Assembly: GCF_004569635.1 (NCBI RefSeq)
Contig: NZ_SPOZ01000001.1
Coordinates: forward strand, 118,393 to 182,392
From: Streptococcus sp. LYSM12
Lineage (GTDB): Bacteria > Bacillota > Bacilli > Lactobacillales > Streptococcaceae
Reading direction: 5' to 3'
Length of the DNA stretch: 64,000 nucleotides
Part shown: in pieces, positions 8,177 to 17,244 of the stretch
Numbering within the stretch: the first letter of the stretch is position 1
How the letters are laid out: every line of letters begins with the position of its first letter
Notes under the pieces: model-generated
The model's database searches: none
Seen by the model: the letters and a program-made list of their open reading frames with translations, nothing else
Told to the model about the DNA's origin: nothing
Made by a program: the position numbers and the translations under genes

Positions 8177-8207
8177 TTGACTTTCCCCTTGTGGAAAGGT
8201 TTACAAT
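8177..8207 (+). promoter_or_regulatory. MerR-type promoter/operator of the cut operon
   Basis: TTGACT (8177-8182) and TACAAT (8202-8207) are separated by 19 bp rather than 17, and the spacer holds the dyad CTTTCC-N6-GGAAAG. This over-long spacer with a centred palindrome is the classic design activated by MerR proteins; the sequence closely resembles the E. coli copA promoter used by CueR. It lies about 150 bp before the first shell gene and about 550 bp after the MerR-family gene. Confidence 0.8.
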
Positions 8208-8358
8208 AATCTTAGGTAGCTGATTTGTGTAGATTATAGGCTGATATCCTTATTGGTTAACAAGTGTTATGATGAGCATATACATGATTTAAATCCTAGT
8301 ACAGATTCATGGGTTCGTCGTCATACTGGTAAAAAATAGATAAAATGGAGGTGTTATC

Positions 8359-8640
8359 ATGAGTTCCGAAGCACTGGGGATGATTGAAACAAAAGGCTTG
8401 ATTGGATCCATCGAGGCAGCTGATGCGATGGTTAAAGCGGCAAATGTTACTTTAATCGGGAAAGAATATGTAGGAGGCGGTTTAGTTACTGTCTTGGTTC
8501 ATGGAGATGTAGGGGCGGTAAAAGCTGCTACCGATGCGGGTGCTGCAGCAGCACAAAGGGTTGGCGAACTCATTTCTGTTCATGTTATTCCACGTCCACA
8601 TAGTGAAGTGGAGATCATTTTATCACACAAAAATGAGTAA
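8359..8640 (+). CDS. BMC-H shell protein (EutM/PduA-like)
   Basis: The 93 residues form a single bacterial-microcompartment domain: [20 protein letters not shown], then [20 protein letters not shown] and HVIPRPH. Such proteins assemble into flat hexamers that tile the shell facets, with a central pore for small substrates. GGAGGTG precedes the ATG. It is the first gene after the MerR-type promoter and is nearly the same as the two shell proteins ending the operon (21944 and 22260), differing at only a few positions. It is probably the major shell tile. The choline-specific role comes from context. Confidence 0.95.
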   Translation: MSSEALGMIETKGLIGSIEAADAMVKAANVTLIGKEYVGGGLVTVLVHGDVGAVKAATDAGAAAAQRVGELISVHVIPRPHSEVEIILSHKNE

Positions 8641-8676
8641 TCTGCTTTATAGTTATGGATAAGAGGTAATGATTTT

Positions 8677-9684
8677 ATGGAACAACATACCCCAAATATA
8701 GGTCGCTTAGATATGCACCAGAAGATACTTGCAACGACAAAGAAATTCCGCACTTCAGGTATAAGGAGCGGAGCAATTTCTGGTTTATTTTATGGATTGT
8801 ATTCATTTTTAATCATCATTGTTCAAGGATTTGAGCCCTTAGCATCTGCAGTAGGTATTTTAGCAGTACCATTTGTGATGGGAGCAATCAATGATTTTCT
8901 TGGTGGTTGTGCCTTGTTGCTCAATCTTATCAGAACAGGTAAGTTTCATGAATTAGCGAGAAGTCTTGCGACAAAACCTGGGAAAATAATGATTTTAGGA
9001 TATATTTTAGGAGGACCAGTTGCCAATGGATCCTATCTAGTTGGACTTTATCTTGCGGGTGCCTTTGCTATTCCAATTTCAGCTACAACAGCAGCTTTTG
9101 GTGCCCTATTTGCAGCTATCTTTTTAAAACAGAAACTGAATGCTCGGGTTGTTGGAGGAATGTTATTCTGCATTATCGGAGCCGTTATCATCAATATGGT
9201 GAAGCCAGAGGGAGCGCCCAACTTTACATTGGGGATTATCTTGGCCCTCGTCGCAGCTATTTGTTGGGGCTTAGAGGGCTGTATCTCTAGTTTCGGTGGA
9301 TCTCTTCTTGATTCAGAAGTTAACGTTACTCTTCGTCAACTCGTTTCAGGTCTTATTCAAATGGTGATGATTGTACCGTTGATTGGTGCTACTGATTTGT
9401 TTGTTAATACGCTCAACTCACCGTTGTTAATTGGGCTACTATTGATTTCAGGTACATTGGTGGGAATTTCCTATACCGAATGGTACAAGGCAAATGCAAT
9501 GGTTGGCACTGCAATTGGAATGTCTCTCAATATTACCTATGCTTTCTGGGGAGTGCTCTTAAGTACATTGTTTTTAAATCAACCCATAACTCCAACAATT
9601 GTGATTGGTTCAGTCATGATTATTGTTGGAGCGATTTTAGTAACAACAAATCCAGTAGATTTCTTTAGAAAAGGCGAGGGATAG
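8677..9684 (+). CDS. DMT/EamA-family membrane transporter, candidate choline importer or amine exporter
   Basis: The 335 residues are very hydrophobic with about ten predicted membrane helices and the duplicated layout of drug/metabolite transporters (EamA repeats; the second half begins near GIILALVAAICWGLEG). The N-terminal 35 residues are polar and cytoplasmic. It lies between the first shell gene and a small unknown gene inside the cut operon. The context suggests choline uptake or removal of the waste product trimethylamine; related microcompartment loci often carry small multidrug-resistance-type transporters. Substrate and direction are not readable from the sequence. Confidence 0.8.
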   Translation: MEQHTPNIGRLDMHQKILATTKKFRTSGIRSGAISGLFYGLYSFLIIIVQGFEPLASAVGILAVPFVMGAINDFLGGCALLLNLIRTGKFHELARSLATKPGKIMILGYILGGPVANGSYLVGLYLAGAFAIPISATTAAFGALFAAIFLKQKLNARVVGGMLFCIIGAVIINMVKPEGAPNFTLGIILALVAAICWGLEGCISSFGGSLLDSEVNVTLRQLVSGLIQMVMIVPLIGATDLFVNTLNSPLLIGLLLISGTLVGISYTEWYKANAMVGTAIGMSLNITYAFWGVLLSTLFLNQPITPTIVIGSVMIIVGAILVTTNPVDFFRKGEG

Positions 9685-9687
9685 AAG

Positions 9688-9960
9688 ATGCAGTTATTAC
9701 CAACGAGAACAGCGGTATTACATTATATGGCTAGTATTAGTGAGGCTGATGTGAAACAAGTCATGTCAGCTTTGAAATCACAATATGGTAGTGAAAAACA
9801 ATTCAAAGAGGAGCTATTTTTAGAACATCTGATGTCTTTAGAGTGTAATGGCTATCTGGAGCAATCGGGATATCATTTGGATGAAAATGGGGAGTTGAGT
9901 ATTTACTATAAAATCAGTGAGGACGGAAAAGTAGCAGTTGAAAAATATATAGCCGTTTAG
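9688..9960 (+). CDS. Small protein of unknown function, possible winged helix, 90 aa
   Basis: The gene starts three bases after the transporter stop, so the two are translationally linked. The product is soluble. The pattern EEL-FLEHLMSLECNGYLEQSGYHLDENGELSIYYKIS could be a recognition helix followed by a beta wing, as in small winged-helix proteins; this is weak. The last codons (ending IAV) fall inside a dispersed repeat that begins at 9948, so the present stop codon is supplied by the inserted element and the original C-terminus may have been different or longer. No family is recognised. Confidence 0.55.
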   Translation: MQLLPTRTAVLHYMASISEADVKQVMSALKSQYGSEKQFKEELFLEHLMSLECNGYLEQSGYHLDENGELSIYYKISEDGKVAVEKYIAV

Positions 9961-10106
9961 TTTATTTTTAGTACTAGGCAAGGAGTCGCAGGTAGTTGAA
10001 ATAGTTGATAACTATTTCAAGTGACAGATAAGAAAAGTGTAACTTTTCTCAATGGTACAGCAAGACGAGTGAACGAAGTAATAAAAATAGAAACGAAATG
10101 ACTATA
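9948..10106 (+). repeat. Dispersed inverted-repeat element, copy 3 (long form, 159 bp)
   Basis: It has the same ends as the 105-107 bp copies, but the central AGTACTGGAGTAC block is replaced by about 65 bp containing two extra palindromes (TTGAAATAGTT/AACTATTTCAA and AGAAAAGT/ACTTTTCT). Its left end overlaps the end of the upstream 90-aa gene. Copy 10 is the only other long form here. Confidence 0.85.
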
Positions 10107-10144
10107 TTGCAAAAGAATTTAGACGATAAAAGGAGTAAGTCATC

Positions 10145-10444
10145 ATGAGATACCGTGGAGGACAAGCCTTGGGACTCGTTGAAACAGTGGGATTGGTTCC
10201 AGCATTGGAGGCTTGTGACAAGATGTTAAAGGCAAGTGATGTCAGGCTAGTTTCTTATGAAAATGTGGGTTCAACCTTGGTTACAATTATGGTGACCGGA
10301 GATATGGCAGCTGTTGAAGCTGCAGTTGAGGCCGGAGCGAGCGCAGCGGCAAAGATTGGAAAATTGACAGCCCAGAATGTTATGCCAAGACCAATCTCTA
10401 GCGTTGGGGACATTGTTTCGGTGCATGATGTTGATGCCCGCTAA
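10145..10444 (+). CDS. BMC-H shell protein
   Basis: The 99-residue single-domain hexameric shell protein has QALGLVETVGLVPALEACDKM, then TLVTIMVTGDMAAVEAAVEAG and NVMPRPI. It is clearly paralogous to the other shell genes but divergent (for example the DVRLVSYENVG strand), so it likely forms hexamers with different pore chemistry. AAAGGAG precedes the ATG. It is separated from the upstream gene by a repeat element, so its transcription either reads through that element or starts anew. Confidence 0.93.
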   Translation: MRYRGGQALGLVETVGLVPALEACDKMLKASDVRLVSYENVGSTLVTIMVTGDMAAVEAAVEAGASAAAKIGKLTAQNVMPRPISSVGDIVSVHDVDAR

Positions 10445-10455
10445 AGGAGAAAGTC

Positions 10456-10767
10456 ATGAAAAGGTATCAAGCAATAGGAGCTATTGAAACATTTGGCTTG
10501 GTTTTTGCATTAGAAGCAGCAGATGCAATGATAAAAGCCTCGGAAGTTGCTGTCATTGGTTATGAAAATACAGCTTCTGGTTATATCTCTATCATTGTGC
10601 AAGGGGAAACAGAAGCATGTAAGACTGCGGTGGTTGCTGGTGTTCATGCAGTTGAAAAAATGGGGGCAGAGGTATACAGCCATGTCGTTATCTCAGGTCC
10701 ACATGAAGATTTGCGAAAAATCATAGACCGTTACTCTTTATCTATTCTGTTGGCAGAGGAATTGTAA
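10456..10767 (+). CDS. BMC-H shell protein, divergent paralogue
   Basis: The 103-residue shell protein starts 11 bp after its neighbour. The domain is recognisable (AIGAIETFGLVFALEAADAMIKA; YISIIVQGETEACKTAV), but the usual IPRPH end is replaced by VVISGPHEDLRKIIDRYS and a short C-terminal helix. The pore-lining loop around NTASGY differs from the GGG type of the major tiles. It probably provides a specialised facet or pore hexamer. The exact role is unknown. Confidence 0.9.
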   Translation: MKRYQAIGAIETFGLVFALEAADAMIKASEVAVIGYENTASGYISIIVQGETEACKTAVVAGVHAVEKMGAEVYSHVVISGPHEDLRKIIDRYSLSILLAEEL

Positions 10768-10844
10768 GCATAAGAGAGTGTGTTAGGCATGAGATATAGT
10801 GACAAAGATTTGGATTCGATTCAAGAAACAAGAAGTCTGATGCC

Positions 10845-10937
10845 ATAGTATTTGGGTTTGCTTTTAGTACTAGGCAAGGAGCTGCAGGCTGTACTAGAGT
10901 ACGGCAAAGTGAGTGAACGAATTTAAAATAAAGTAAT
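10845..10937 (+). repeat. Dispersed inverted-repeat element, copy 4 (both ends degenerate)
   Basis: The core AGTACTAGGCAAGGAG to ACGGCAAAGTGAGTGAACGA is intact; both terminal inverted repeats are eroded. It lies between a shell gene and cutC. Confidence 0.7.
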
Positions 10938-10977
10938 CATGGATTTTCTAGATTGAGGAAAGAGAGGAAGTATTGAA

Positions 10978-13512
10978 ATGGATATGCAGGAATTTAAAAC
11001 CAAGTTACAAGAAGCAACAAAACAGCTAAGTGATGCAGAGCGGGCATCGCTTGCTAGTATTTTCCAAAGTGTGTCAGATGATATTACAAAACCAGATGTA
11101 GCACCTGCCCTTGCGAGTGAGGGTACAGACATTCCAGACGGCATAACGCAGCGGTTGCAAGCCTTGAAAGATCAGTACTTAAGCGCTCGGCCAACTATTT
11201 CTTTGATTCGGGCCATTAACTTGACCCGCGTGGCAAAAGAAAATGAGGGGATGCCCAAAGCCATTCTACGTGCTACAGCCTTTAAAGAATTTTGTAAAAT
11301 TGCGCCGCTTATCATTCAAGATAATGAATTGTTGGTTGGTGCACCAAACGGTGGACCGCGTTGGGGTGCTTTTTCACCAGATATTTCTTGGCGCTGGCTC
11401 CGTGATGAATTGGATACTGTATCTACTCGTCCGCAAGATCCGTATGATTTGTCAGAAGAAGACAAAAAAATATTAGTAGAAGAAATCTTCCCGTACTGGA
11501 CTGGTAAATCTGTTGATGAAATCTGTGAATCACAATATCGAGAGGCAGGTGCCTGGGAATTATCAGGTGAATCATATGTTTCTGACTGTTCCTATCATGC
11601 ACAATCCGGTGGTGGTGACTCCAATCCAGGCTATGACGTTGTCGGTATGAGAAAAGGGATGCTAGATATTATTAAAGAAGCAACAGCTCACTTGGAAGAA
11701 TTGGATTATGGCAATCCCGATGACCTTGAAAAGATTTACTTCTACAAGGGACAAATCTTAACAGCAGAAGGTGTCATTATCTATGCCCAACGGATGTCCA
11801 AATATGCGGGACAATTAGCAAGCAAGGAAAAGAACCCGAAACGGAAAGCTGAATTAGAAATGATTTCTCACGTCAATGCTAATGTACCAGCTCATAAACC
11901 AGAAACGTTCTGGGAGGCAATGCAGTATCTAGTAACCATTCAACTCTTACTCCTTTGTGAGGAAAATCAGACAGGTCTTTCCATTGGTCGTGTTGACCAA
12001 TACATGTATCCATTCTATAAGAAAGATATCGAAGAGGGGCGTATGAATGATTTCCAAGCATTTGAAATTGCTGGCTCCATGTTTATCAAGATGTCCGAAA
12101 TGATGTGGCTAACTTCAGAGGGTTCTTCTAAATTTTTTGCGGGTTACCAACCATTCGTTAACATGTGCGTGGGTGGTGTGACTCGTGAAGGGCGTGATGC
12201 AACAAACGATTTGACCTATCTTTTAATGGATGCGATTCGTCATGTGAGGGTTTACCAACCGACATTGGCTGCGCGTATCCATAATAAATCACCTCGTAAA
12301 TACTTACAAAAAATCGTTGAGGTTATACGTGCGGGTCTAGGTTTCCCAGCTTGTCACTTTGATGATAGTCATATCAAAATGATGTTGGCAAAAGGGGTAT
12401 CTATGGAAGATGCTCGTGACTACTGCCTCATGGGGTGTGTAGAACCGCAAAAATCTGGACGTCTTTATCAATGGACTTCCACAGCCTACACTCAATGGCC
12501 ACTTTTGATCGAAACCACCTTGAACCGTGGTGTACCACTTTGGTATGGTAAGCCAGTGACACCAGACATGGGACCCCTTGAGCAATACAAGACCTTTGAG
12601 GAATTTGAAGCAGCAGTCAAAGAAACCATCAAGTACGTTACGAAGTGGACTTCTGTTATGACGGTTATTTCACAGCGTGTACACCGTGAACTCGTCCCTG
12701 TCCCTTTGATGTCTATGATGTATGAGGGTACAATGGAACATGGTTGTGATGTTAAAGCTGGCGGTGCTACCTATAACTTTGGTCCGGGGGTCGTGTGGTC
12801 AGGACTTGCGAACTATGCAGACTCGATGGCAGCGATTAAGAAACTAGTCTTTGAGGATAAAAAATACACTTTAGAAGAATTAAACAAGGCCTTAATAGCA
12901 GACTTTGAAGGGTACGACCACATCAGAAAAGACTGTCTTGAAGCTCCAAAATATGGGAACGATAATGACTATGTAGACTACTTTACTTCAGACATTGTCG
13001 AATTTACAGAGGAAGAACATCGAAAATATCGTACCCTTTTCTCAGTACTGAGTCACGGAACCTTGTCTATTTCAAACAATACTCCTTTGGGACAAATCAC
13101 AGGTGCCTCTGCTTCAGGCCGCCGAGCTTGGACACCGCTGTCAGATGGTATATCACCAGATCATGGTATGGATACGAAAGGACCTACTGCCATTATTAAG
13201 TCAGTATCTAAAATGGCTAATGAAAATATGAACATCGGCATGGTGCATAACTTTAAGATTATGGCTGGATTGCTTGAAACTCCTCAGGGAGAAGAAAGCT
13301 TGATTACTCTCCTACGTACAGCAAGTATTCTCGGAAATGGTGAAATGCAGTTTAACTATCTTGATAATCAGATCCTGCTTGATGCTCAACAACATCCAGA
13401 GAAATACCGCGATCTAATTGTTCGTGTTGCGGGATACAGTGCTTTCTTTGTCGAGTTGTGTAAAGACGTACAAGATGAAATCATTTCAAGGACAGTATTG
13501 CAGACCATTTAA
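10978..13512 (+). CDS. cutC: Choline trimethylamine-lyase CutC (glycyl radical enzyme)
   Basis: This 844-residue enzyme cleaves choline to trimethylamine and acetaldehyde by radical chemistry inside the microcompartment. Every choline-site residue reported for Desulfovibrio CutC is present at an offset of minus two: Y206, D214, F387, F393, C487 and E489 (in [10 protein letters not shown]), T500 and Y504. The glycyl radical is G819 in RVAGYSAFF. This set separates it from propanediol or glycerol dehydratases. The length fits type I CutC (about 846), without the long N-terminal extension of the proteobacterial type. GAGAGGAAG precedes the ATG. It is followed by its activase. Oxygen sensitivity and anaerobic expression are expected for the family. 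Confidence 0.96.
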   Translation: MDMQEFKTKLQEATKQLSDAERASLASIFQSVSDDITKPDVAPALASEGTDIPDGITQRLQALKDQYLSARPTISLIRAINLTRVAKENEGMPKAILRATAFKEFCKIAPLIIQDNELLVGAPNGGPRWGAFSPDISWRWLRDELDTVSTRPQDPYDLSEEDKKILVEEIFPYWTGKSVDEICESQYREAGAWELSGESYVSDCSYHAQSGGGDSNPGYDVVGMRKGMLDIIKEATAHLEELDYGNPDDLEKIYFYKGQILTAEGVIIYAQRMSKYAGQLASKEKNPKRKAELEMISHVNANVPAHKPETFWEAMQYLVTIQLLLLCEENQTGLSIGRVDQYMYPFYKKDIEEGRMNDFQAFEIAGSMFIKMSEMMWLTSEGSSKFFAGYQPFVNMCVGGVTREGRDATNDLTYLLMDAIRHVRVYQPTLAARIHNKSPRKYLQKIVEVIRAGLGFPACHFDDSHIKMMLAKGVSMEDARDYCLMGCVEPQKSGRLYQWTSTAYTQWPLLIETTLNRGVPLWYGKPVTPDMGPLEQYKTFEEFEAAVKETIKYVTKWTSVMTVISQRVHRELVPVPLMSMMYEGTMEHGCDVKAGGATYNFGPGVVWSGLANYADSMAAIKKLVFEDKKYTLEELNKALIADFEGYDHIRKDCLEAPKYGNDNDYVDYFTSDIVEFTEEEHRKYRTLFSVLSHGTLSISNNTPLGQITGASASGRRAWTPLSDGISPDHGMDTKGPTAIIKSVSKMANENMNIGMVHNFKIMAGLLETPQGEESLITLLRTASILGNGEMQFNYLDNQILLDAQQHPEKYRDLIVRVAGYSAFFVELCKDVQDEIISRTVLQTI

Positions 13513-13612
13513 TCAAACGTTTCCTATGCCCTACTGTTACAAGAGTAATCAGAAGTTGTAGTAGTTTTATCTCGCTTAAACGTTACTCAATCCTTAAGAG
13601 GAGAAACAAATA

Positions 13613-14602
13613 GTGGTCGTAACAACAAAAAGACATGAAACTAGAATCAATGTATTTAATATCCAGAAGTACAACCTTTATGACGGCCCTGGAATAAGGA
13701 CGATCGTTTTCTTTAAAGGTTGTCCCATGCGTTGTAAATGGTGCGCAAATCCGGAGGGGTTGGAATTTGGTTCTGCGATTATGTATAAGGAAACCCTGTG
13801 TAAACCCTATAATGCTTGCGCTAGAACGTGTCCTTTAGGGAAAGCTTGCTTTGCTTATAAAAATCAAAAGAATCCTGTTCCGTATGATTATTCAGACGAA
13901 AAACATCCTATTGATATCCGCCAATATCAGAAAAGATTTCCGAGCAAATCTGATATTGATGGCTGTCCAGAAGGGGCTATCACTATTGCTGGAGAGTCTA
14001 AGACGATTTCTGAACTTATGGAGATTATCCACGAAGATGATATTTTTTATGAGATGTCAGGTGGAGGCGTTACCCTGTCCGGTGGTGAGTGTCTTGCACA
14101 GGCTGAAGGTGCCATAGCCTTGTTACAAGCTTGTAAGCAAGACGGATTGAACACTGTTGTAGAAACAGCAGGACATGTGCCTAATAAAGTTGTTATGAGA
14201 GTTGCCGAATACACTGATCTGTTTTTATTTGACTTGAAACATATGGATTCAAAGAAACATAATGAATGGACAGGGGTTGGAAATGAACGTATTTTGAAGA
14301 ATTTGGTATCACTCCTTGAGGTAGGAAGCGATATAAGCATTCGGATGCCAATGCTAAAAGGAATCAATGATAGTGAAGAAGAAATCCAATCCATTGTAGA
14401 ATTTTTACTACCTTATAAAGAGTATCCTAATTTCAAAGGAATCGACTTATTACCGTATCATAAGCTTGGCGTCAATAAATATTATCAGCTTGGTATGGAA
14501 TACAAGATAGAGGGTGACCCCTCTTTGAGTCAATCTGATTTAGACAGAATTGAAAGCTATATTTTATCCTACAATTTTCCAGTGACCGTGGTAAAACACT
14601 GA
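13613..14602 (+). CDS. cutD: CutC-activating radical SAM enzyme CutD
   Basis: This 329-residue activase installs the glycyl radical on CutC using S-adenosylmethionine and a reduced [4Fe-4S] cluster. The radical-SAM motif is C37-x3-C41-x2-C44, preceded by YDGPGIRT and followed by an inserted region with further cysteines (63, 69, 73, 79, 118) that could hold auxiliary clusters, although the spacing is not a plain ferredoxin repeat. The GGGVTLSGGE motif typical of the family lies near residue 150. The start is a GTG with AAGAGGAG nine bases upstream; no ATG lies near. It needs a low-potential electron donor, possibly supplied through the nearby PFOR. Confidence 0.95.
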   Translation: MVVTTKRHETRINVFNIQKYNLYDGPGIRTIVFFKGCPMRCKWCANPEGLEFGSAIMYKETLCKPYNACARTCPLGKACFAYKNQKNPVPYDYSDEKHPIDIRQYQKRFPSKSDIDGCPEGAITIAGESKTISELMEIIHEDDIFYEMSGGGVTLSGGECLAQAEGAIALLQACKQDGLNTVVETAGHVPNKVVMRVAEYTDLFLFDLKHMDSKKHNEWTGVGNERILKNLVSLLEVGSDISIRMPMLKGINDSEEEIQSIVEFLLPYKEYPNFKGIDLLPYHKLGVNKYYQLGMEYKIEGDPSLSQSDLDRIESYILSYNFPVTVVKH

Positions 14603-14619
14603 CTTGTTAAGGAGGGAAC

Positions 14620-14973
14620 ATGTTGACAGATAGGATGGAAAAGATAACTCGCATCATTCAAGAATCGGTTCCAGGAAAACAGATTACCTTGGTGCATGTG
14701 ATTGCGGCTCCGATTCGTGCCGTCTATGACAGCCTTGGGATATCCCACAAGGGAGCGATTGGGATTTTAGCGTTGACCCCTTATGAAACAGCTATCATTG
14801 CAACAGATATTGCAGGCAAGGCGGCAGATGTTGAGATTTGCTTTGTTGACCGCTTTACAGGTTCTGTCATCTTCAGCGGAGATCTTCAAAGTGTGGAGAC
14901 AGCTTTGAAGAGCATTGTAGATTATTTCAAAACCAATTTGGACTTCACGGTCGTTCCTCTAACCCGTTCATGA
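14620..14973 (+). CDS. eutS: EutS/PduU-like circularly permuted BMC-H shell protein
   Basis: The 117 residues closely follow EutS: RIIQESVPGKQITLVHVIAAP, GAIGILALTPYETAIIATDIAGKAADV, then FVDRFTGSVIFSGD. In this subfamily the BMC fold is circularly permuted and an N-terminal strand builds a small barrel over the hexamer pore. GGAGGGA precedes the ATG, 17 bp after cutD. Inclusion of a permuted hexamer is usual in several Eut/Pdu/GRM loci. It may cap or gate a pore; that is family knowledge, not visible here. Confidence 0.93.
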   Translation: MLTDRMEKITRIIQESVPGKQITLVHVIAAPIRAVYDSLGISHKGAIGILALTPYETAIIATDIAGKAADVEICFVDRFTGSVIFSGDLQSVETALKSIVDYFKTNLDFTVVPLTRS

Positions 14974-15353
14974 AAAACGATTATGAATCATTGGTTCAGA
15001 CCATAATAGCAAGAAAGAACTTACTAAATATGCTGGAAAATCTTCCAGACTTTCAGTTCATTTGTCTATCCTGCTAGCTTATCTTTGTTTTAGAGTCTTA
15101 TCTGAGAAATCCTAGTTATCATCTTGAACCAGCAAATGCTTACGGAGCGCTGATGCTATTGCATGTTAGCAGGGAGTTAAGGAGGTATTCACCAAATGGT
15201 TCAAAGAGTTTTCAAATTCTGGCACTTATCATCATTATTGGGCAATAAGATAGCAAGGAGGGGCTCTTGATTGCCAAAAGGAACTGGGGTTGAATTGGAT
15301 TTTCAAAGCTCCAGAAAGCCTAGAATAATTGAAAAAATAAAAGAGGGGAATCA
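14974..15353. other. 380-bp gap inside the cut locus
   Basis: No gene is recognised. A small hairpin (CTGGAA/TTCCAG, 15033-15048) is present. A 24-codon frame after GGAGG (from about 15196) is too short to support. The stretch may be the remains of a lost gene; nothing proves it. Confidence 0.4.
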
Positions 15354-16502
15354 ATGAATATACAAGAATTTAGTGTAGGACCGAAATTTGTGTTAGGACA
15401 GGGATCTATAAAAGAACTTTCAAAGTTGTCTATCGCTAGAGCCTATATTATTTGCGATCCTTTTGTTGAAAAGAGTAATATGATCCATAGGATATTGGAT
15501 TGCTTAAAAGAAATGAGGGCTCTTAGCAAGGTCTTTTCAAGAATTGTACCTGACCCTACCATTGAGGTTATATCTGAAAGCATTGCTGAAATTAGAGAGT
15601 TCAAACCAGATACTGTCCTAGCGGTAGGTGGTGGTTCTGCCATGGATGCAGCCAAAGCTGTTGTCAGAGTATACACGGAGTCAGAAAGGGTAGCAAAGCC
15701 GATTCTGGTTGCGATTCCAACAACAAGTGGAAGCGGAAGTGAAAATACGACTTTTGCGGTTATTTCAGATCCGAAAAGGAATGAAAAGTATGCCTTAGTC
15801 GATCATTCTCTTGTCCCAGATATTGCTATCCTTGATTCCGTCTTTACAATGAGTGTTCCACCAGCCATTACCGCCGATACCGGAATGGACGTTCTTACCC
15901 ATTGTTTAGAAGCCTATGTATCAAAACATGCGACCGATTTTTCGGATGCCTGTGCAGAAAAAGCAGCGACCTTAACATTTCGCTATATTGTTGAAGCCTA
16001 TAAAAAAGGAGATAATCCATTTGCTCGTGAAAAAATGCACAATGCCTCTTCCATTGCAGGAATTGCTTTTAACAATGCAGGTTTAGGGATTTGCCATAGC
16101 TTATCCCACGCGATTGGCGCTTTCTTCCATGTACCGCATGGTCGGATAAATGCAGTGTTGTTACCGCATATCATTTCATTCAACGCCTCATTAGAAGCAG
16201 AGCGTGAAACAGCAGTTGCCAGACGATATGCACAAATGGCGAATGTCTTGAACATCTATGGTATAACAGCAAAACAATGCGTACGTGCCTTGAATTATGC
16301 CATCATAAGCTTGATGCAGCAAATGGAGATGCCAATGACCATTAAGGACTTGGGAATTGACCCTGTCGAGTTTGAAAAGATGATTCCTGAAATGGCAAGG
16401 CGTGCCATTATAGATGCTTGTACACCAACAAATCCCCGAGCTGTCACCGTAGCAGAAATCGAGGAAATTTATAGAGGTATAGCAAGAGCCGAGAGCGTTT
16501 GA
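15354..16502 (+). CDS. Iron-dependent alcohol dehydrogenase (EutG/CutO type)
   Basis: The 382-residue group III alcohol dehydrogenase reduces acetaldehyde to ethanol and regenerates NAD+ inside the compartment. Visible motifs are the nucleotide loop GGGSAMDAAKA near residue 93, TTSGSGSE, the metal site DTGMDVLTHCLEAY and the family signature GICHSLSHAIGAFFHVPHG with its histidine ligands. AGAGGGG precedes the ATG. It pairs with the acylating aldehyde dehydrogenase at 19562 so that the two recycle one NAD pool. The N-terminus begins directly with the enzyme fold, so no obvious encapsulation peptide is seen. Confidence 0.94.
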   Translation: MNIQEFSVGPKFVLGQGSIKELSKLSIARAYIICDPFVEKSNMIHRILDCLKEMRALSKVFSRIVPDPTIEVISESIAEIREFKPDTVLAVGGGSAMDAAKAVVRVYTESERVAKPILVAIPTTSGSGSENTTFAVISDPKRNEKYALVDHSLVPDIAILDSVFTMSVPPAITADTGMDVLTHCLEAYVSKHATDFSDACAEKAATLTFRYIVEAYKKGDNPFAREKMHNASSIAGIAFNNAGLGICHSLSHAIGAFFHVPHGRINAVLLPHIISFNASLEAERETAVARRYAQMANVLNIYGITAKQCVRALNYAIISLMQQMEMPMTIKDLGIDPVEFEKMIPEMARRAIIDACTPTNPRAVTVAEIEEIYRGIARAESV

Positions 16503-16605
16503 CACGAGTCTCACTCGTCTACAAGCTACAAAACTTGTTAACATTCACAGCAAATAAACTATCATTACTTGAAAGCAGTCGAACGTTACATGAAGGAGGG
16601 AGTTT

Positions 16606-17244
16606 ATGAAATTTTTAACCGAAAATGATTTGCGTGTTGAGTATCATAATTTTCCTTTCGATACCTTTACAATTCCAAAAAATTCGAGATTAACACCTGG
16701 AGCAAGAACATTTCTGATAGACCGTAAGATTAGGATAATCGATGAAGATGAACAGACAGGAAAGAGTAGGGGTATTTCTTTGCAGAAAAAAGAGATTCCA
16801 AAAGCAAAAGAAAGGAGCAATTTACTTGCAACGGTTCATCAGACTGAATGGTTTGCCATTCGATGTGAACTGTTAAAAACAGCCTGTGATTTAGCCAGTA
16901 CAGATACAGCTTTAGCGGAGGAATTAAAGATAATTGAACGCAGTCTGGCATGTGCGGGAATAAATGAAGACCATGGTTTACCACCCATTACAATGGTGAA
17001 TACAGATACAGTACAGATGGACAAGGAGGCTATTATTGGAAATTTATCAATCGTCGGTATGTTGTTACAGACCAATAAAGGACGCGTACTGACACGGCTC
17101 TATCCTCTTTACTTTCGATTGGAGGCATGGGTTGGACAGCTAGAGGGCATCGCACAATCTTATCTGTTAAAAATTATTCATCGCTTAGAACAGCTGATTG
17201 CTTATTATCTAAACGAGAGCGGGGAGGTTAAACGAGATGTCTAA
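16606..17244 (+). CDS. EutT-like protein (cobalamin adenosyltransferase fold, metal motif missing)
   Basis: The first 45 residues match the EutT N-terminus (FLTENDLR; then IPKNSRLTPGARTFLIDRKIRI), and the C-terminal 150 residues are helical like PduO/EutT adenosyltransferases. The histidine and CCxxC motif that binds metal in EutT between those parts is absent; residues 45-80 contain no cysteine. The choline lyase is B12-independent, so an active adenosyltransferase would be surprising. It may have been kept as a structural or assembly protein. GAAGGAGG precedes the ATG, and the gene overlaps eutJ by 8 bp. Family confidence is good; activity is doubtful. Confidence 0.75.
   Translation: MKFLTENDLRVEYHNFPFDTFTIPKNSRLTPGARTFLIDRKIRIIDEDEQTGKSRGISLQKKEIPKAKERSNLLATVHQTEWFAIRCELLKTACDLASTDTALAEELKIIERSLACAGINEDHGLPPITMVNTDTVQMDKEAIIGNLSIVGMLLQTNKGRVLTRLYPLYFRLEAWVGQLEGIAQSYLLKIIHRLEQLIAYYLNESGEVKRDV

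Noticed and set aside
8155..8223. 22-codon frame beginning at an ATG after GGAGGGG, overlapping the cut promoter
   Set aside because: It spans the -35, dyad and -10 of the MerR-type promoter, so it cannot be translated from that promoter; no homology seen.
15196..15273. 24-codon frame after GGAGG in the cut locus gap
   Set aside because: Too short, no recognisable features and no supporting neighbour arrangement.
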